From the NCBI GenBank assembly GCA_948567375.1, contig OX419755.1, positions 55,495,001-55,559,000 of the forward strand: 64,000 nt of DNA, read 5' to 3'. Made by a program: the position numbers and the translations under genes. Shown here one piece after another: positions 33,600 to 44,259 of the stretch. Below the pieces are notes generated by a model. That model saw only the letters and a program-made list of their open reading frames with translations, was not told where the DNA came from and did no database searches. Within the stretch, counting starts at the first letter, position 1. Each line of letters opens with the position of its first letter. The stretch comes from Lunularia cruciata (Eukaryota; Streptophyta; Marchantiopsida; Lunulariales; Lunulariaceae).

Positions 33600-33980
33600 C
33601 TTGAATAGTAGTATAAAGTATCCCTATGTTGAGCAATTGCCAAGTTCTCAAAGGCCATTGGTATCACTCTCTGAAAGATCTCTACCCGTTGAGAACATGC
33701 GCTCACCCATACATCTAGATCATCCAAGTCCAAGACTACAATAGCATTTCAACAAATAGCTACAAGTAAATCTGGATCTTGTCCATAGAATACAAACTAA
33801 GGAGAGAAGGATATTAAGGAGGCTTTTTGGCTGAACCAATAGCCCATGGCCAACCAAGGTAACAAGAGATCCCAATCTCCCAAGTGGCCTCTCTACAAAC
33901 CATACTTTTGCAATCCTCTCTTCATTGTCTAAACCACTCTCTGCTAAGCCATCTACCTGAGAGTGATCTCAAGAGGTTGT
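33600..33980 (-). pseudogene. integrase core, second part, D2
   Basis: Around 33935-33955 the minus strand reads G-L-A-E, the block with the catalytic Glu of the DDE triad; a one-base loss follows, after which TMKRGLQKYGL is readable in another frame. It then continues GDWDLL-like and PWAIG toward the C-terminal barrel. The first part of the enzyme lies beyond element E at 39615-40060. Confidence 0.65.
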
Positions 33981-33985
33981 ATGAT

Positions 33986-34408
33986 TGTAAAAGACCAAAA
34001 CCGAGGAGAGAAATACGAGAATGGAAACTCACATTGGGACACTTGAATGAGGGAAAACTCCGAATGCTTAGCATGAGCTTCGGCCTTGGTATTTATAGGT
34101 AGCATACAAGACTCTTGAAGCTTCTCAAGAAGCTTCCTTGAGCCGCTTTCTTGGAGTGCAAGCCAAGTTAACTAGGAAGCTTCTCAAGAAGCTTCCTTCT
34201 AGAAGCCGCCTACTTGGAGTGCAAGCTAAGCTAGTTAGAAGCTTCTAGAAGCTTCCTTCTAGAAGCTACCTGCTTAGGGCACAAGTTAACTAGTTGAGAA
34301 GCTTCCCAAGAAGATTCTTAGATGCTTCTAGAATATTCTAGGCTATTTTGTCTTGTTCTCTACTTTGTAAGCCCGACTAACTTCGTCTCTAAACTCCATA
34401 TTGTTACA
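33986..34408 (-). repeat. 3' LTR of element E
   Basis: 423 bp, TGTAACAATATGG...GGTCTTTTACA on the minus strand. Contains a heat-shock-element array and an intact TATA box CTATAAATACC (34088-34098, minus strand). Same length as the 5' LTR with about a dozen differences. Confidence 0.93.
34088..34338 (-). promoter_or_regulatory. heat-shock-element array and TATA box in the E LTR
   Basis: Perfect contiguous heat-shock elements: GAAGCTTCTAGAAGCTTC (34238-34255, four alternating GAA/TTC units with 2-base gaps) and TTCTAGAATATTC (34326-34338, three units). Further GAAGCTTC pairs lie at about 34117-34137, 34175-34197 and 34298-34305. On the coding (minus) strand the array is upstream of the TATA box at 34088-34098, the layout of a heat-inducible promoter. 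Same sites in the other LTR (39439-39456, 39527-39539). Confidence 0.75.
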
Positions 34409-34439
34409 TATTCCCACGCCGCTAGTTGGTGACGTCCTC

Positions 34440-35826
34440 GTCTCCAGTAAAGCTTTGAAGTCCTTGATGGCCATCTATGCATTCTGGAGGTGAGAAAGAG
34501 GTTCCCATGTGGCATCATGAAGGGGATACCTTTTCCAAAGGACCTTGTACTCCGTATGTTGGCGACGGCCTTGTTGAATATGGCAACACGCAAGGATACG
34601 ATCAACTTTGTATTCCTCATGATCATTGATAGGGATAGGAAGAGGAGGAGGTTGGACTCGAGAGGAAAAGGAAGAAGGGTTAGGAACAAAGGGTTTTAAC
34701 TTGGAAACATGAAAGACAGGATGGATACGCATGTGACAAGGTAAGGCAAGTCGATAAGCAATAGGAGAGATAATGTGGGTGATATCAAAGGGTCCTATCC
34801 AATTAGGAGCAAGTTTACGAACTTGGGTATCAAGTGGGAGAGGGAGGTTACTAGAGGATAGCATGACTTTATCACCAACTTCAAAGGTGAGGTCACGACG
34901 ATGATGGTCCGCATATTGTTTTTGGCGATTCTGAGCAACAAGGAGGTGAGATTTGGCTTGTTGGAGAGATTGGGATATAGTGGTCAAGAATGTAGAAGTA
35001 TGAGGAACCTAAGAGGGAGGGGGAGCAAGAAGAGAATCTGGAACAAGCGGATCTTGGCCAAAATTGAGAAAGAAGGGAGAAAATCCGATGCTTAGGCAAA
35101 TTCTGCAGCTGCAAGACATTCATCCCAGTTGGTATGGTGGACATTGACAAAGGCCCGCAACATATCCACCAATGTACAATTGGCACGTTCAGTTTGTCCA
35201 TCAGTTTGAGGATGATAGGCTGTGGATAAAGCAAGCTTGGTGCCAAGTATTTGGAAGAGTGCTTGCCAAAACTTCCCGGTAAATCAAGGATCTTTGTCGA
35301 AGATGAGTATACATGGCATCCCATGATGCTTGAAGACATTGTCGAAGTAGATTTGCGCTAAGGTTGGAGCATCCACGGTATCACAGGTTGGTGCCAAGTG
35401 GATTTGCTTACTAAGCTTATCCACAAACACCACAATTGCGGTGTGTCCTTGTTTTGTCTTTGGCAAGGATGTGATGAGATCCAAGCTCACATGCTCCCAA
35501 CGAGCGGATGGAATGGCAAGTGGTTGAAGGAGTCCACTCGGCTTTTGGTTGCTGGTCTTGTTCCGTTGGCAACTTTCACATGATTGAACAAAGTCTTGAA
35601 CATCTCATGTCATGTTGGGCCACCACCATTGGCATTGGAGGGTGCCCAAGGTCTTGTCCACTCCCATGTGACCAGCTATTGGTAAATCATGGGCTTCTTG
35701 AAGGCGCACAAGTCGAAGATCACCTTTGGCTGGAACATAGATCTGGTCTGCATGGAAAAAAAGGCCTTCCTTGAAAGAGAAGGTGTTGTACTCCTTGTCA
35801 CGTGTTGTTAGACGACTGTGTACCAT
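34440..35826 (-). pseudogene. integrase with C-terminal chromodomain, element E
   Basis: Frames in order on the minus strand: 35826-35605 with the HH of the zinc region (EAHDLPIAGHMGVDKT), CESCQ near 35575, the first core Asp in SLDLITSLPK, IFDKDP (second Asp), then a shift and frame 34987-34475. That last frame holds the C-terminal barrel (RRDLTFEVGDKVML, HPVFHVSKLKPF) and a chromodomain: EYKVDRILACC, EYKVLWKRYPLHDATWEPL. The aromatic residues Tyr, Trp and Tyr expected of a methyl-lysine cage are visible. Chromodomains of this type guide integration to heterochromatin. At least two frameshifts. Confidence 0.85.
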
Positions 35827-35853
35827 TTGGAAGAAGGGATCTTGTTGTAGAGC

Positions 35854-36358
35854 TTATTGAAACTCATTATGGACCTTAGGTTCAATGGACACCATTGTAA
35901 TTGGCGTTGTGATGAGAAGAAGATCCTTCAAATCAGGTCGTCGTGATAGAGCATCGGGGATGACATGGAACCAACTTGGTTTGTACTCAAGTTTGATGTC
36001 AAACAATTGGAGTTTCTCTTCCCATCGATGATGCCGACACTTCATGTGCTCCAAGTGTAAGGTCTGCAACAATGGTTTGTGATCAGTTCACATGATCACT
36101 TGTTTCCCCAAGAGATAATGCCTCCATACCTTGGTGGCATATACCATTGCAAGTTGTTCTCAATCTTAAGCAGAGTAATTTCTTTCAGCTGTATTTAGTC
36201 GGTGAGACACAAAGGCAATAGGATGTAGTCCATCTGGAAATTCCTATTGCAACACAACTCCAATTGCAAAGTTAGAAGTATCAAAAATCAACCACACAAG
36301 GTAGTTGAAGATCATATGGTTGAAGAATAGGTCTTGAAGACACCATATGCTTTAACTT
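35854..36358 (-). pseudogene. RNase H remnant, element E
   Basis: Frame 36072-35854 reads HHRWEEKLQLFDIKLEY and PDALSRRPD, the end of RNase H and its connection to integrase. Upstream, near 36100-36260, the strand reads pieces of the RNase H core with stops, and a TAG (36360 region) separates it from RT. The order matches gypsy pol. Confidence 0.7.
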
Positions 36359-37990
36359 CTAGAATACTTCTTCATGCTTGGTGGTCCATTGGAAGCTTGA
36401 GTTCTTTCCCAAGAGGTCAGTCAATGGTGCAGCCACGTGAGCATAATAGTGGATGAACCGTCGGTAAAAATTGGCCAATCCATTGAATGCTTGTACTTCT
36501 GTAGCATCCTTCGGGGTAGACCAATCAGTAATGGCCTTGATCCTCTCTTCTTCCATCTTGATCCCCTCTGATGAGATCTTATGACCCAAGAACGTAACCT
36601 CCTTTTGCCAAAAAGCACACTTTGACTTCTTGCAGTAAAATTTCCATTGTTGTAGTCGTCTTAGGACTTCTCGCACATGATTCCTGTGTTCTGCCTCTGT
36701 CCTACTATAGATTAAGATATCATCTAAGAACACTACCACGGACTGATCCAATAGTCCCTTCAATACCCGATGCATCTGATCCATGAAGACTGCTGGAGCA
36801 TTAGTGAGTCCAAATGGTAGAACTCTCCACTCAAACTATCCATACCTTGTGCAAAAGGCAGTCTTTTGCACGTCCTCTCCTTCAATAGGAATTTGCCAGT
36901 AGCCGCTACTAAGATCCAGCTTGGAAAAGTAGCGTGCTCCACTTAATTGGTCAAGCAGGTCGTCGATCCGAGGCAAGGGATATGCATTCTTCACGGTTTG
37001 CTTATTAAGCCCACGGTAATCAATACAGAAACGAAGTCCTCCATCCTTCTTTGGAACAAATAGTACCGGTGCTCCCCATGGAGAGGTACTATGTCGTATG
37101 AAATCCTTCTCCAACAACTCTGTAAGTGTTGTTTGCAACTCCTCCAACTCCTTTGGTGAGAGCCGATAGATTGGTCTACTCACTGGAGTACTCCTTGGCA
37201 ATAACTCAACCTTGAAGGGCACACCTTGATTAGAGGGTAATCCCTTTGGCAGATCATCCGAAAACACATCTGCAAACTCCTGAACTATCTGATCAACCAT
37301 TGCTTGATGCGGCACCTGGCCCTCCTCAGATTGTTCTTGTGCAATCGGCTTGATCCACACCGCGAATACAGACTTATCTTTCTCCAAAGCTTGCTCTATG
37401 GCTGCTTCATTAACAAACTTCCCTTCTAGGGACTCATCTTTCTTCCAAGCTTGCTCCATGGTTGCCTTCTTGGCAAACTTCCCATCTTGGGACTCATCTC
37501 CCTTCCAGATTTGCTCTATGGCTACCTTCTCAACAAACTTCCCATCTTGGGACTGACTATTCTTAGGTGTCTTATTTAGAGGTGCCAGACAACCTAATCG
37601 GAAATTCCTACCTTGGTGTTGTACTTGAATTTGACGTCGGGTCCAATCGAATTGAACCTTATGACGTTCAAGCCAAGGTAGACCCAAAATGATATCATAG
37701 TGTAGAGGTGCCACTACAAACCTCATACAGTCCAAATACTCCTTCTCAATCTTGAAGGTAACAGGATGCGAGGTGTGGAATGCAGAACCTTTTCTACCAT
37801 CCGCCATCATCAAACTACTTCCAATCACTAGCTTGATAGGAATACCCAATTCCTTTGCTACTTGCATAGATATACAATTCTCTGCACTTCTAGAATCAAC
37901 CAAAATCCTACAACCCCGATTAGATATTGTACCTTGCAAGTGAAGCAAACTTGCATAGGTTGAGCCTTCAATCCCTTTGGAACTAATCAA
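36359..37990 (-). pseudogene. protease and reverse transcriptase, element E (single internal stop)
   Basis: One frame spans about 544 codons with a single TAG at about 36836, just after the segment TAFCTRYG. The protease site reads [13 protein letters not shown], where relatives have D-S-G, so Gly is Arg (residues 32-34 region). RT motifs follow: [28 protein letters not shown], then after the stop VLPFGLTNAP and the catalytic VVFLDDILIYS, then LGHKIS. Between protease and RT lies a repetitive stretch with three KFV/KFA-type units (37380-37560). Another stop follows at about 36358. Confidence 0.88.
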
Positions 37991-38059
37991 ACTCCCAATA
38001 GGCGGCTTGAAATATCCTACTAAGATTCTTCGTTTCCCTGATCATTCTGTTCCACAAAC

Positions 38060-38915
38060 TCCATCTAGGCAACTTGTTGAGGTCGCCCATTCCTAAGTGG
38101 ACATTCAGCAATGTGATGTCCAACTTGGCGACAATAAAAGCAACCTCCATTTTGTCATAATCTTTCTCTATCTGCTATGCCAAGTGGTCTTCGTTGGATA
38201 GCATCAATCTCTATTGGTACCGGTTCTTCCACTTGTGGTAATGGTAGGTTTTGTGTAGGTCGAGGTCAAGACCAAGTTGTCGCAACTAAGGAATCAAAAC
38301 GCTCAGCCAATTGCATGGCTTCTTCTACGTTCTGTGGCTCTTGCATGGTCACCTCCAATCTGGTTCGTGACTTCAATCCTCGCACAAATCGATCCAAAAC
38401 TTCACCTTCTTGGATATCTAAAATTTGCATGATGATATTCTGAAATTGTATGATGTAGCTTCTCATTGAGCCAATCTGCCTCAACTCCGCCAATTTATCT
38501 CGTGCAGCTCGGGTGGCATTTATAATTTGAAATTGACCAAGTATTGCATCCTTGAATTCTGCCCATGTCAAAATTGGTGTAACAATTTGTAGTTCAGCTC
38601 TTTCTACTTGGAATTTCCACCAAAGTTTTGCCACATCATCCAATTGGCTAGAAGCCAAGAGAATTTGTTTCTGCTTGTCTTGAAGATTGGTGGCTTCAAA
38701 GTAACGTTCACAGTCAAACACAAAATTCTCCACTGTGCCTGGAAGATTCTTGCCTCAAACACCTTGGGTTTCAGAAATCGAATGTGATCTTCTCCATCTC
38801 AAACTGGCGCTCTGTCTATCTGTTCTCGTCGTTGCTGGTCTTGTTCATCCAACAATCGAGTAAGATGCTCGATTTGTTGTTGCATTGCAAGGATAACATC
38901 CGGTATTGCCGCCAT
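38060..38915 (-). pseudogene. gag of element E, with CCHC zinc knuckle
   Basis: Start ATG at 38915 (MAAIPDVILAMQQQIEHL, then a Gln/Arg-rich helix). Frame 38733-38266 holds the capsid-like core (YFEATNLQDKQK, ELRQIGSMRSYIIQFQN). A shift follows, and near 38105-38150 the strand reads CFYCRQVGHHIAEC, a complete C-x2-C-x4-H-x4-C zinc knuckle. The protein coats element RNA. One or two frameshifts separate the three parts. Confidence 0.8.
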
Positions 38916-39165
38916 CGCTACTACTCTATTCCACTACTCTCAATTTATCTAGTTGATTAACACATAGATATAACACGTCCACCATTCTCCATAAGTTACA
39001 ACTGGAAGTATCAAGGGTTCCTCTTACACGGTGATCATATGTAGAAAATCCTGCCCAAAGCGTGAGGTGATGAATTGTGTGAAATGATGCTTTGGTAATA
39101 TCTGGACATAAAAGTCCCAATGGTTTGGCGGAAGTGGATTTGGTGGTCCATAAATTCCATCCATC

Positions 39166-39185
39166 CCATTCTTGCTCTAATAGCA
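39166..39185 (-). promoter_or_regulatory. primer-binding site of element E
   Basis: On the minus strand, one base after the 5' LTR end (TTTTACA), the sequence TGCTATTAGAGCAAGAATGG resembles the initiator tRNA-Met site TGGTATCAGAGC, with two changes in the first 12 bases. Confidence 0.65.
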
Positions 39186-39186
39186 A

Positions 39187-39609
39187 TGTAAAAGACCAAA
39201 ACCGAGGAGAGAAATACGAGAATGGAAACTCACATTGGGACACTTGAATGAGGGAAAACTCCGAATGCCTAGCATGAGCTTCGGCCTTGATATTATTAGG
39301 TAGCATACAAGACTCTTGAAGCTTCTCAAGAAGCTTCTTTGAGCCGCTTTCTTGGAGTGCAAGCCAAGTTAACTAGGAAGCTTCTCAAGAAGCTTCCTTC
39401 TAGAAGCCGCCTACTTGGAGTGCAAGCTAAGCTAGTTAGAAGCTTCTAGAAGCTTCCTTCTAGAAGCTACCTACTTAGGGCGCAAGTTAACTAGTTAGGA
39501 AGCTTCCCAAGAAGATTCTTAGATGCTTCTAGAATATTCTAGGCTATTTTGTCTTATTCTCTACTTTGTAAGCCAAACTAACTTTGTCTCTAAACTCCAT
39601 ATTGTTACA
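39187..39609 (-). repeat. 5' LTR of element E (TATA box lost)
   Basis: 423 bp, same ends as the 3' LTR. Carries the same perfect heat-shock elements (39439-39456 and 39527-39539). The TATA box, CTATAAATACC in the 3' LTR, reads CTAATAATATC here (39289-39299). This LTR would normally drive the element. Confidence 0.92.
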
Positions 39610-39614
39610 ATGAT

Positions 39615-40060
39615 GATCAATCAAAGCTTTGTCACACAAGACTTGAAACTCTTCCAAGAACTTTGTACCCTAATCAGTCAAAACCTCAATTGGTGCACCA
39701 AAATGACTAAGAATCTGATCCAAGAACAAGTAAGCCGTCCCTTCACTAGACTTGTCAAGAAGTGTTACCAACTCAATCCACTTGGAGAAGTGTTCCACCA
39801 TCACCAATACGTATTGATGATATCCCACCGTCAATGGTAAAGGTCCAGCAAAGTCCAAACAACATTGGTAACCCAATCCCATGATAGGTAATGGGTGAAA
39901 CTGTGGCATAGGAGCATTGAATGATGCTCTAAATTGGTCACAAACCACACATCTGGCAACAAACTATTGTACCTCAGTCTGCATACCGTGCCACCAATAA
40001 TGACTCTAGAGTAAGCTATATGTATGCTTTACTCCAAAATGTCCTAGCTCCTAATGAGCA
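39615..40060 (-). pseudogene. integrase core, first part, D2
   Basis: Frame 39948-39670 reads CDQFRASFNAPMP (end of the zinc region), LDFAGPLPLTVGYHQYVLVM with the first catalytic Asp, VEHFSKWIEL and FGAPIEVLTD with the second Asp at its end. Element E cuts the gene right after this. The remainder is at 33600-33980. Confidence 0.8.
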
Positions 40061-40479
40061 TGATGGACCAACTATAGTCTCTTAGATGGAACTAGTACTA
40101 CTCTCACTCTACCATCCTCCCATACATGCAAAAGGTGTCTACCCTCCAATCTGAACCGCCTAGCTTACTTAAGGACATGGTTTCTCTCCTTAGCCCCAAT
40201 TATGCCACCCACAACACCAGTGCAAAGATAGTCCATCATTAAGACATCATCATGAATGTCTTGTTGAACTATACCACTATCTCCACTCACTGGATCGGTT
40301 ACTTCAATAACTACTCCTATATGCACTAAGATACCACCAAAGTCTCAAAAAATATACAAGGAAAGGCAGATGCATGCCAACCTGGCATGATCTCCTCATC
40401 TATTTCACCATGCCAACATGCTCCGGTCTAATCATGTTGGTTGGGACATAGGTTTCTACTCAACCCATTTGCATCATGG

Positions 40480-41760
40480 TTCACCACTCCAGGTCTATGA
40501 ACAACCGTGAAATCATACTCTTGTAAATCAAAGCTCATTATGCATGATTCCATGAAAGCTTGTCGGACTCCATCAACCACTTCAGCGACTAATGATCAGT
40601 GATGAGAGTGAAGGGGTTACCAAATAAGTAACATTGGAATTGGGCTATTGCCCAAATGTTTGCCAAGCACTCTCCCTCACATGAACTATATGTTGCCTCC
40701 GCTGAATTGTTGGAACAAATAGCATAGGCCACCACAAACTCCTTCCTCTCATCATCATGTTGGGTAAGCACTACTCCAAGTTCCAAAATACTCCAATCAA
40801 TGTGAATCTAAAATGGTCATCCTCTGATCAGTCTCCTCAAAATAGGAGTAGATGTCAACCTCTCCTTGAGCTCTACAAAAGCTCTCTCTTGCTCATCTTC
40901 CCAACACCACTCTTGTGTAAGCTTGGTCAGCTTTGTCAAGGCCTTGGCAATGGCACTAAATCCTCTAATGTATCGGCAATAGAAGTTTGCCAACCCAAGG
41001 AATGCTCACACTCTGCTCACATCTATAGGCCAAGGAATATGTGCAATAGCTTCCACCTTGGTCTGTTGAACACTAAGTCCTCTAGGGTAGATAGTGTGAA
41101 GATAGTGTCAACTTACTTGTGGAAGAACCTACACTTCCCATGATGTAATTTGAGTCTATGAGATCTCAACCTCTCAAACACGTCCAACAAATGTCTCTCA
41201 TGCTCCTCCACAATAGTGCTATAGACCAAAATGTCATCAATATAGCATCGAGCAAAATCCAATCCAGCTAGGATCTTGTCCATGACCCTCTGGAACTTAG
41301 CAAGAGTGTTCTTTAACCCAAATGGTAAGAACCTCCACTAATATAATACATCCCTATAGTGAGGATCAATAGTCCAAAATGTTATCTTGGACTTATCCTC
41401 CTCCCTAATCAACAACTGATGATATCTTGCTCAGAGATCCAAAGTATTGAAGATCTTTACATGCCCAATTGCATCAAAGATCTCCTCCAGTGTAGGCATG
41501 GCATACCAATCAGCCCTAGTTTGTTGGTTGATAGGACAATAATCTCCACACATCTACCTATTTGTGTAGTTGCCATGCATATCCTTCTTGGCTGGCATCA
41601 ATATTGCTGATGCATACTCTCCATGTGAAATCTCTACCAAACTAGCCTCAAAAAGGTCACTACTCCGACTCTAAATCAATATCCTCTCCATATCACTATA
41701 TCAATTAGGACATTGGAAAACTGGTGTATCGCTAGTCATCTCAATCCAAATACCATGTCC
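40480..41760 (-). pseudogene. RNase H and reverse transcriptase remnant, D2
   Basis: Frame 40786-40589 reads GVVLTQHDDERKEFVVAYA then AEATYSSCEGECLANIWA, the RNase H core, ending TLITDH. RT lies to its right on the plus strand; the segment near 41240 matches the catalytic region of related elements and 41480-41560 the YPLP-type block. Frames are broken repeatedly. The D1 version has an inserted tRNA-like segment at the RNase H end. Confidence 0.7.
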
Positions 41761-43767
41761 TTTTAGAGCACTCAAATCCTTCATATTGAAAGCAAAACAA
41801 CTCATGTAGCTCCTCAAGAACCTCCAAACTCTCTGTCTTTCTCCTTCTATGAGCTTGGGTCCAAGATCTGGCTCCCAAGTATCCTTTTTAATTGATGTAG
41901 GAGTGGAAGATGTATTAATTGGTTGTTACATTGGGCCCTTAGGAGCAGTAGTATCATGCTCCTATCCACTAGAGGTCCCAACCTCTATGTGAAAAACTCC
42001 CTCCACTTTGGCTGCAAGCTCCACACGTCCTCTAGCAGCATCCCAAGTAGACCAAGGTGTAATCCAAGTATGCCATGCTCACTTGGATGGGCTCCAAGTA
42101 GACCACTCTTCTTAGTAGCTACTGGTTGTGTCCCAAGAATACCATGTCCACTTGGTCCATCATCCCCAACATGTGCCTAAATCATCTCGATAGGCACAAG
42201 GCTCACAAGTGTTTGAGTGGTGATGCCTATCAAGTGCATCCTACGTTGTTCTGCCAAGCCAAGGCTCACAAGTGCTTGAGTGGTGATGCCTATCAAGTGC
42301 ATCCTATGCTGCTCTATCAAGCCAAGGCTCACAATGTAGGTCAAATAGTTCAGGTCCATAGCATGACCTAACACTTGATGCTTGGATGCCTCTAACATTG
42401 TTGGAACAATGGTAATATTGGTGCGGAAACCCATTGCTTGCTCTCTCTCATCACTTTTGTGCTCCACCAACTGTTGTAATTATGAGTCCCAAACCAATGC
42501 AAGACCTCCTTCTTGAAAAGCATGAGAGCTTGGAAAAGCAGCTCTGGGCTGTCCAACTAGGTTCACCACTACCATAAGTGACCTATCAACCACTACCACA
42601 ATCTAAGACTGACGCCTAACATCCAAGATGTCATCAATAATGATGTGGTCTAGTCGTTGAATCCTATCATAAGCACATTATAGAACCTCTTAGGTAAGAG
42701 GTTTTTCAACCAAAGATAAGATGATGAGCACGTCATCCCACTCTAGCTGCATCTAACAATACAATAGGTCCTATCCAAGAATAGACCTGATGTGTACTCA
42801 CCACCACTCGGGTGCAAGAATCACCTATCAAAGGGACGTTCTCCAAAATGTAAACTAGAGAAATGGATCGATGAACTTGGAGATATCGTAGTATCCGTAA
42901 CATCTCCCAAAACACCCCAACACAAGGATCCTAAAGACCCAAACCTTGGCCAACATGTATATGTCCCTAACATGGCCATTCAGAAATCATTAAATGAGCA
43001 AGCCCATGTCTCTCTAGATCATGCACCCCCAGCAAAGAAATGTTTGTTGGTAGGGCCTTCTGGTAACCCTTGGTTGCTAACATTGATAATAACTCAGGAT
43101 ATCGATAAGCCAAGTGTGCCACATGATGGAAAGAGACTTGCCTAGCAATCTCATCTCTCTCCACATACAAGTACCTCTATACTTATATACGTACTTGTAA
43201 TATCGTAGCTAGTCCAATGCTAATCCCACCAAACAACTCCAATAGACATACCACCTCAACTAGATATTCCCAAGCAATGAGTGTGGTATGCAGAGGTGTC
43301 AAGGTGATTGACTTTAGAGGCTCATCCTCACACTGGTCTCTTGGGGGTACAAAGGCTACACTCCAAGCATGTTTCACCAACTGATTTGCATGTTGATGCA
43401 ATGCCTCCTCCAAACTCCACAACGGAACATCCAAGATGGATGGAACAATCCCACTTGTACTCCAAATCCAAGTGATCTCCTTTGGTACTGGAGTATCCTT
43501 TGCATGGACGTTCTTGTCCAATAAATCACCAAGCCAAGTAACTACACCATTGAAAGCTAGAACGGATGTTGCCATGGTCTAGGACTATAGTGAGCCAAGA
43601 CTACCACTATTGAAACGTATTAGTAGGTGACATACTCATCCCTCACTTGACTGCCAACCTGGTCTATAGGAGGTTATCTCCTCCCAATAGTCAATACTGA
43701 AACCCATGGGGTATAGCACTACTCCACCAATTAGCATATCATCTGACTCAACTATTGTTGCAATAGC
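41761..43767 (-). other. D2 linker between protease and RT, no recognised domain
   Basis: Matches 10101-12239 of D1. A 63-bp unit starting AAGGCTCACAAGTG is present twice in tandem (42198-42323) where D1 has one copy. No protein family recognised; longest frame is 130 codons (43575-43183) and unlike anything known to me. Its length, about 2 kb, is large for a Ty3/gypsy protease-RT spacer. Confidence 0.4.
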
Positions 43768-44240
43768 CTAAGCTCCTACCACCAAGCTATCAATCGGATG
43801 AACAGGCTGAATCTGAACAACTAGCTCTCCACATGTGATGTACTCTGTCAAACTACATCCTAGAGATGTTTGGATTTGAAATGGACACCTCTCTACATCG
43901 GTCTTTTGTAATCCTAGACTAACAATTGTAGCGTTCCCCAACATAAGAGGTTGCGCACTAGAGTCTAATAAGACTCTCAATGGTGTATAGACCTTCCTTG
44001 AAGGTCCCACCAAATGGAAAATCCCCCTTTGGTTATCCAATAGGACAACACCAAGTGTGAACCGTGCTCTCTCAAAGGCTGGTCTAGTTGGCAACTCCTC
44101 CAATCTAGCCGCTTCTGCTTGCCATAAACCATTGGTCATTGAGCGAGTCTCAGGTTCCTCAACCAAGTCAACTCTACTATCAACCACCTCTGCTCTAGTA
44201 GTAGGACCACATCATCCCTACTCTCACAAAGCGTGGTAGC
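43768..44240 (-). pseudogene. aspartic protease remnant, D2
   Basis: A 139-codon stretch contains LRVLLDSSAQPLMLG, which corresponds to the D-S/T-G-A active-site loop with the Gly changed to Ser, followed by the ATIVSLGL flap region. Gag lies upstream and the linker and RT downstream. Asp is kept. Confidence 0.65.
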
Positions 44241-44259
44241 CAACCGGAACACTAGGGTA

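Larger units (their letters stand above)
33986..39609 (-). mobile_element. chromovirus (Ty3/gypsy with chromodomain), element E, nested in D2
   Basis: Complete 5.6-kb element with two 423-bp LTRs about 97% identical by eye, primer site, gag with zinc knuckle, protease, RT, RNase H, integrase and a C-terminal chromodomain, all on the minus strand. Flanked by a perfect 5-bp target duplication ATGAT (33981-33985 and 39610-39614) inside the D2 integrase. Its pol has few lesions, several of them CAG-to-TAG type stops, so it is young but inactive in this copy. Confidence 0.93.

Noticed and set aside
36359-37990. Element E pol as an active gene
   Set aside because: Internal stop, protease D-S-R instead of D-S-G, and further shifts downstream; called a pseudogene.
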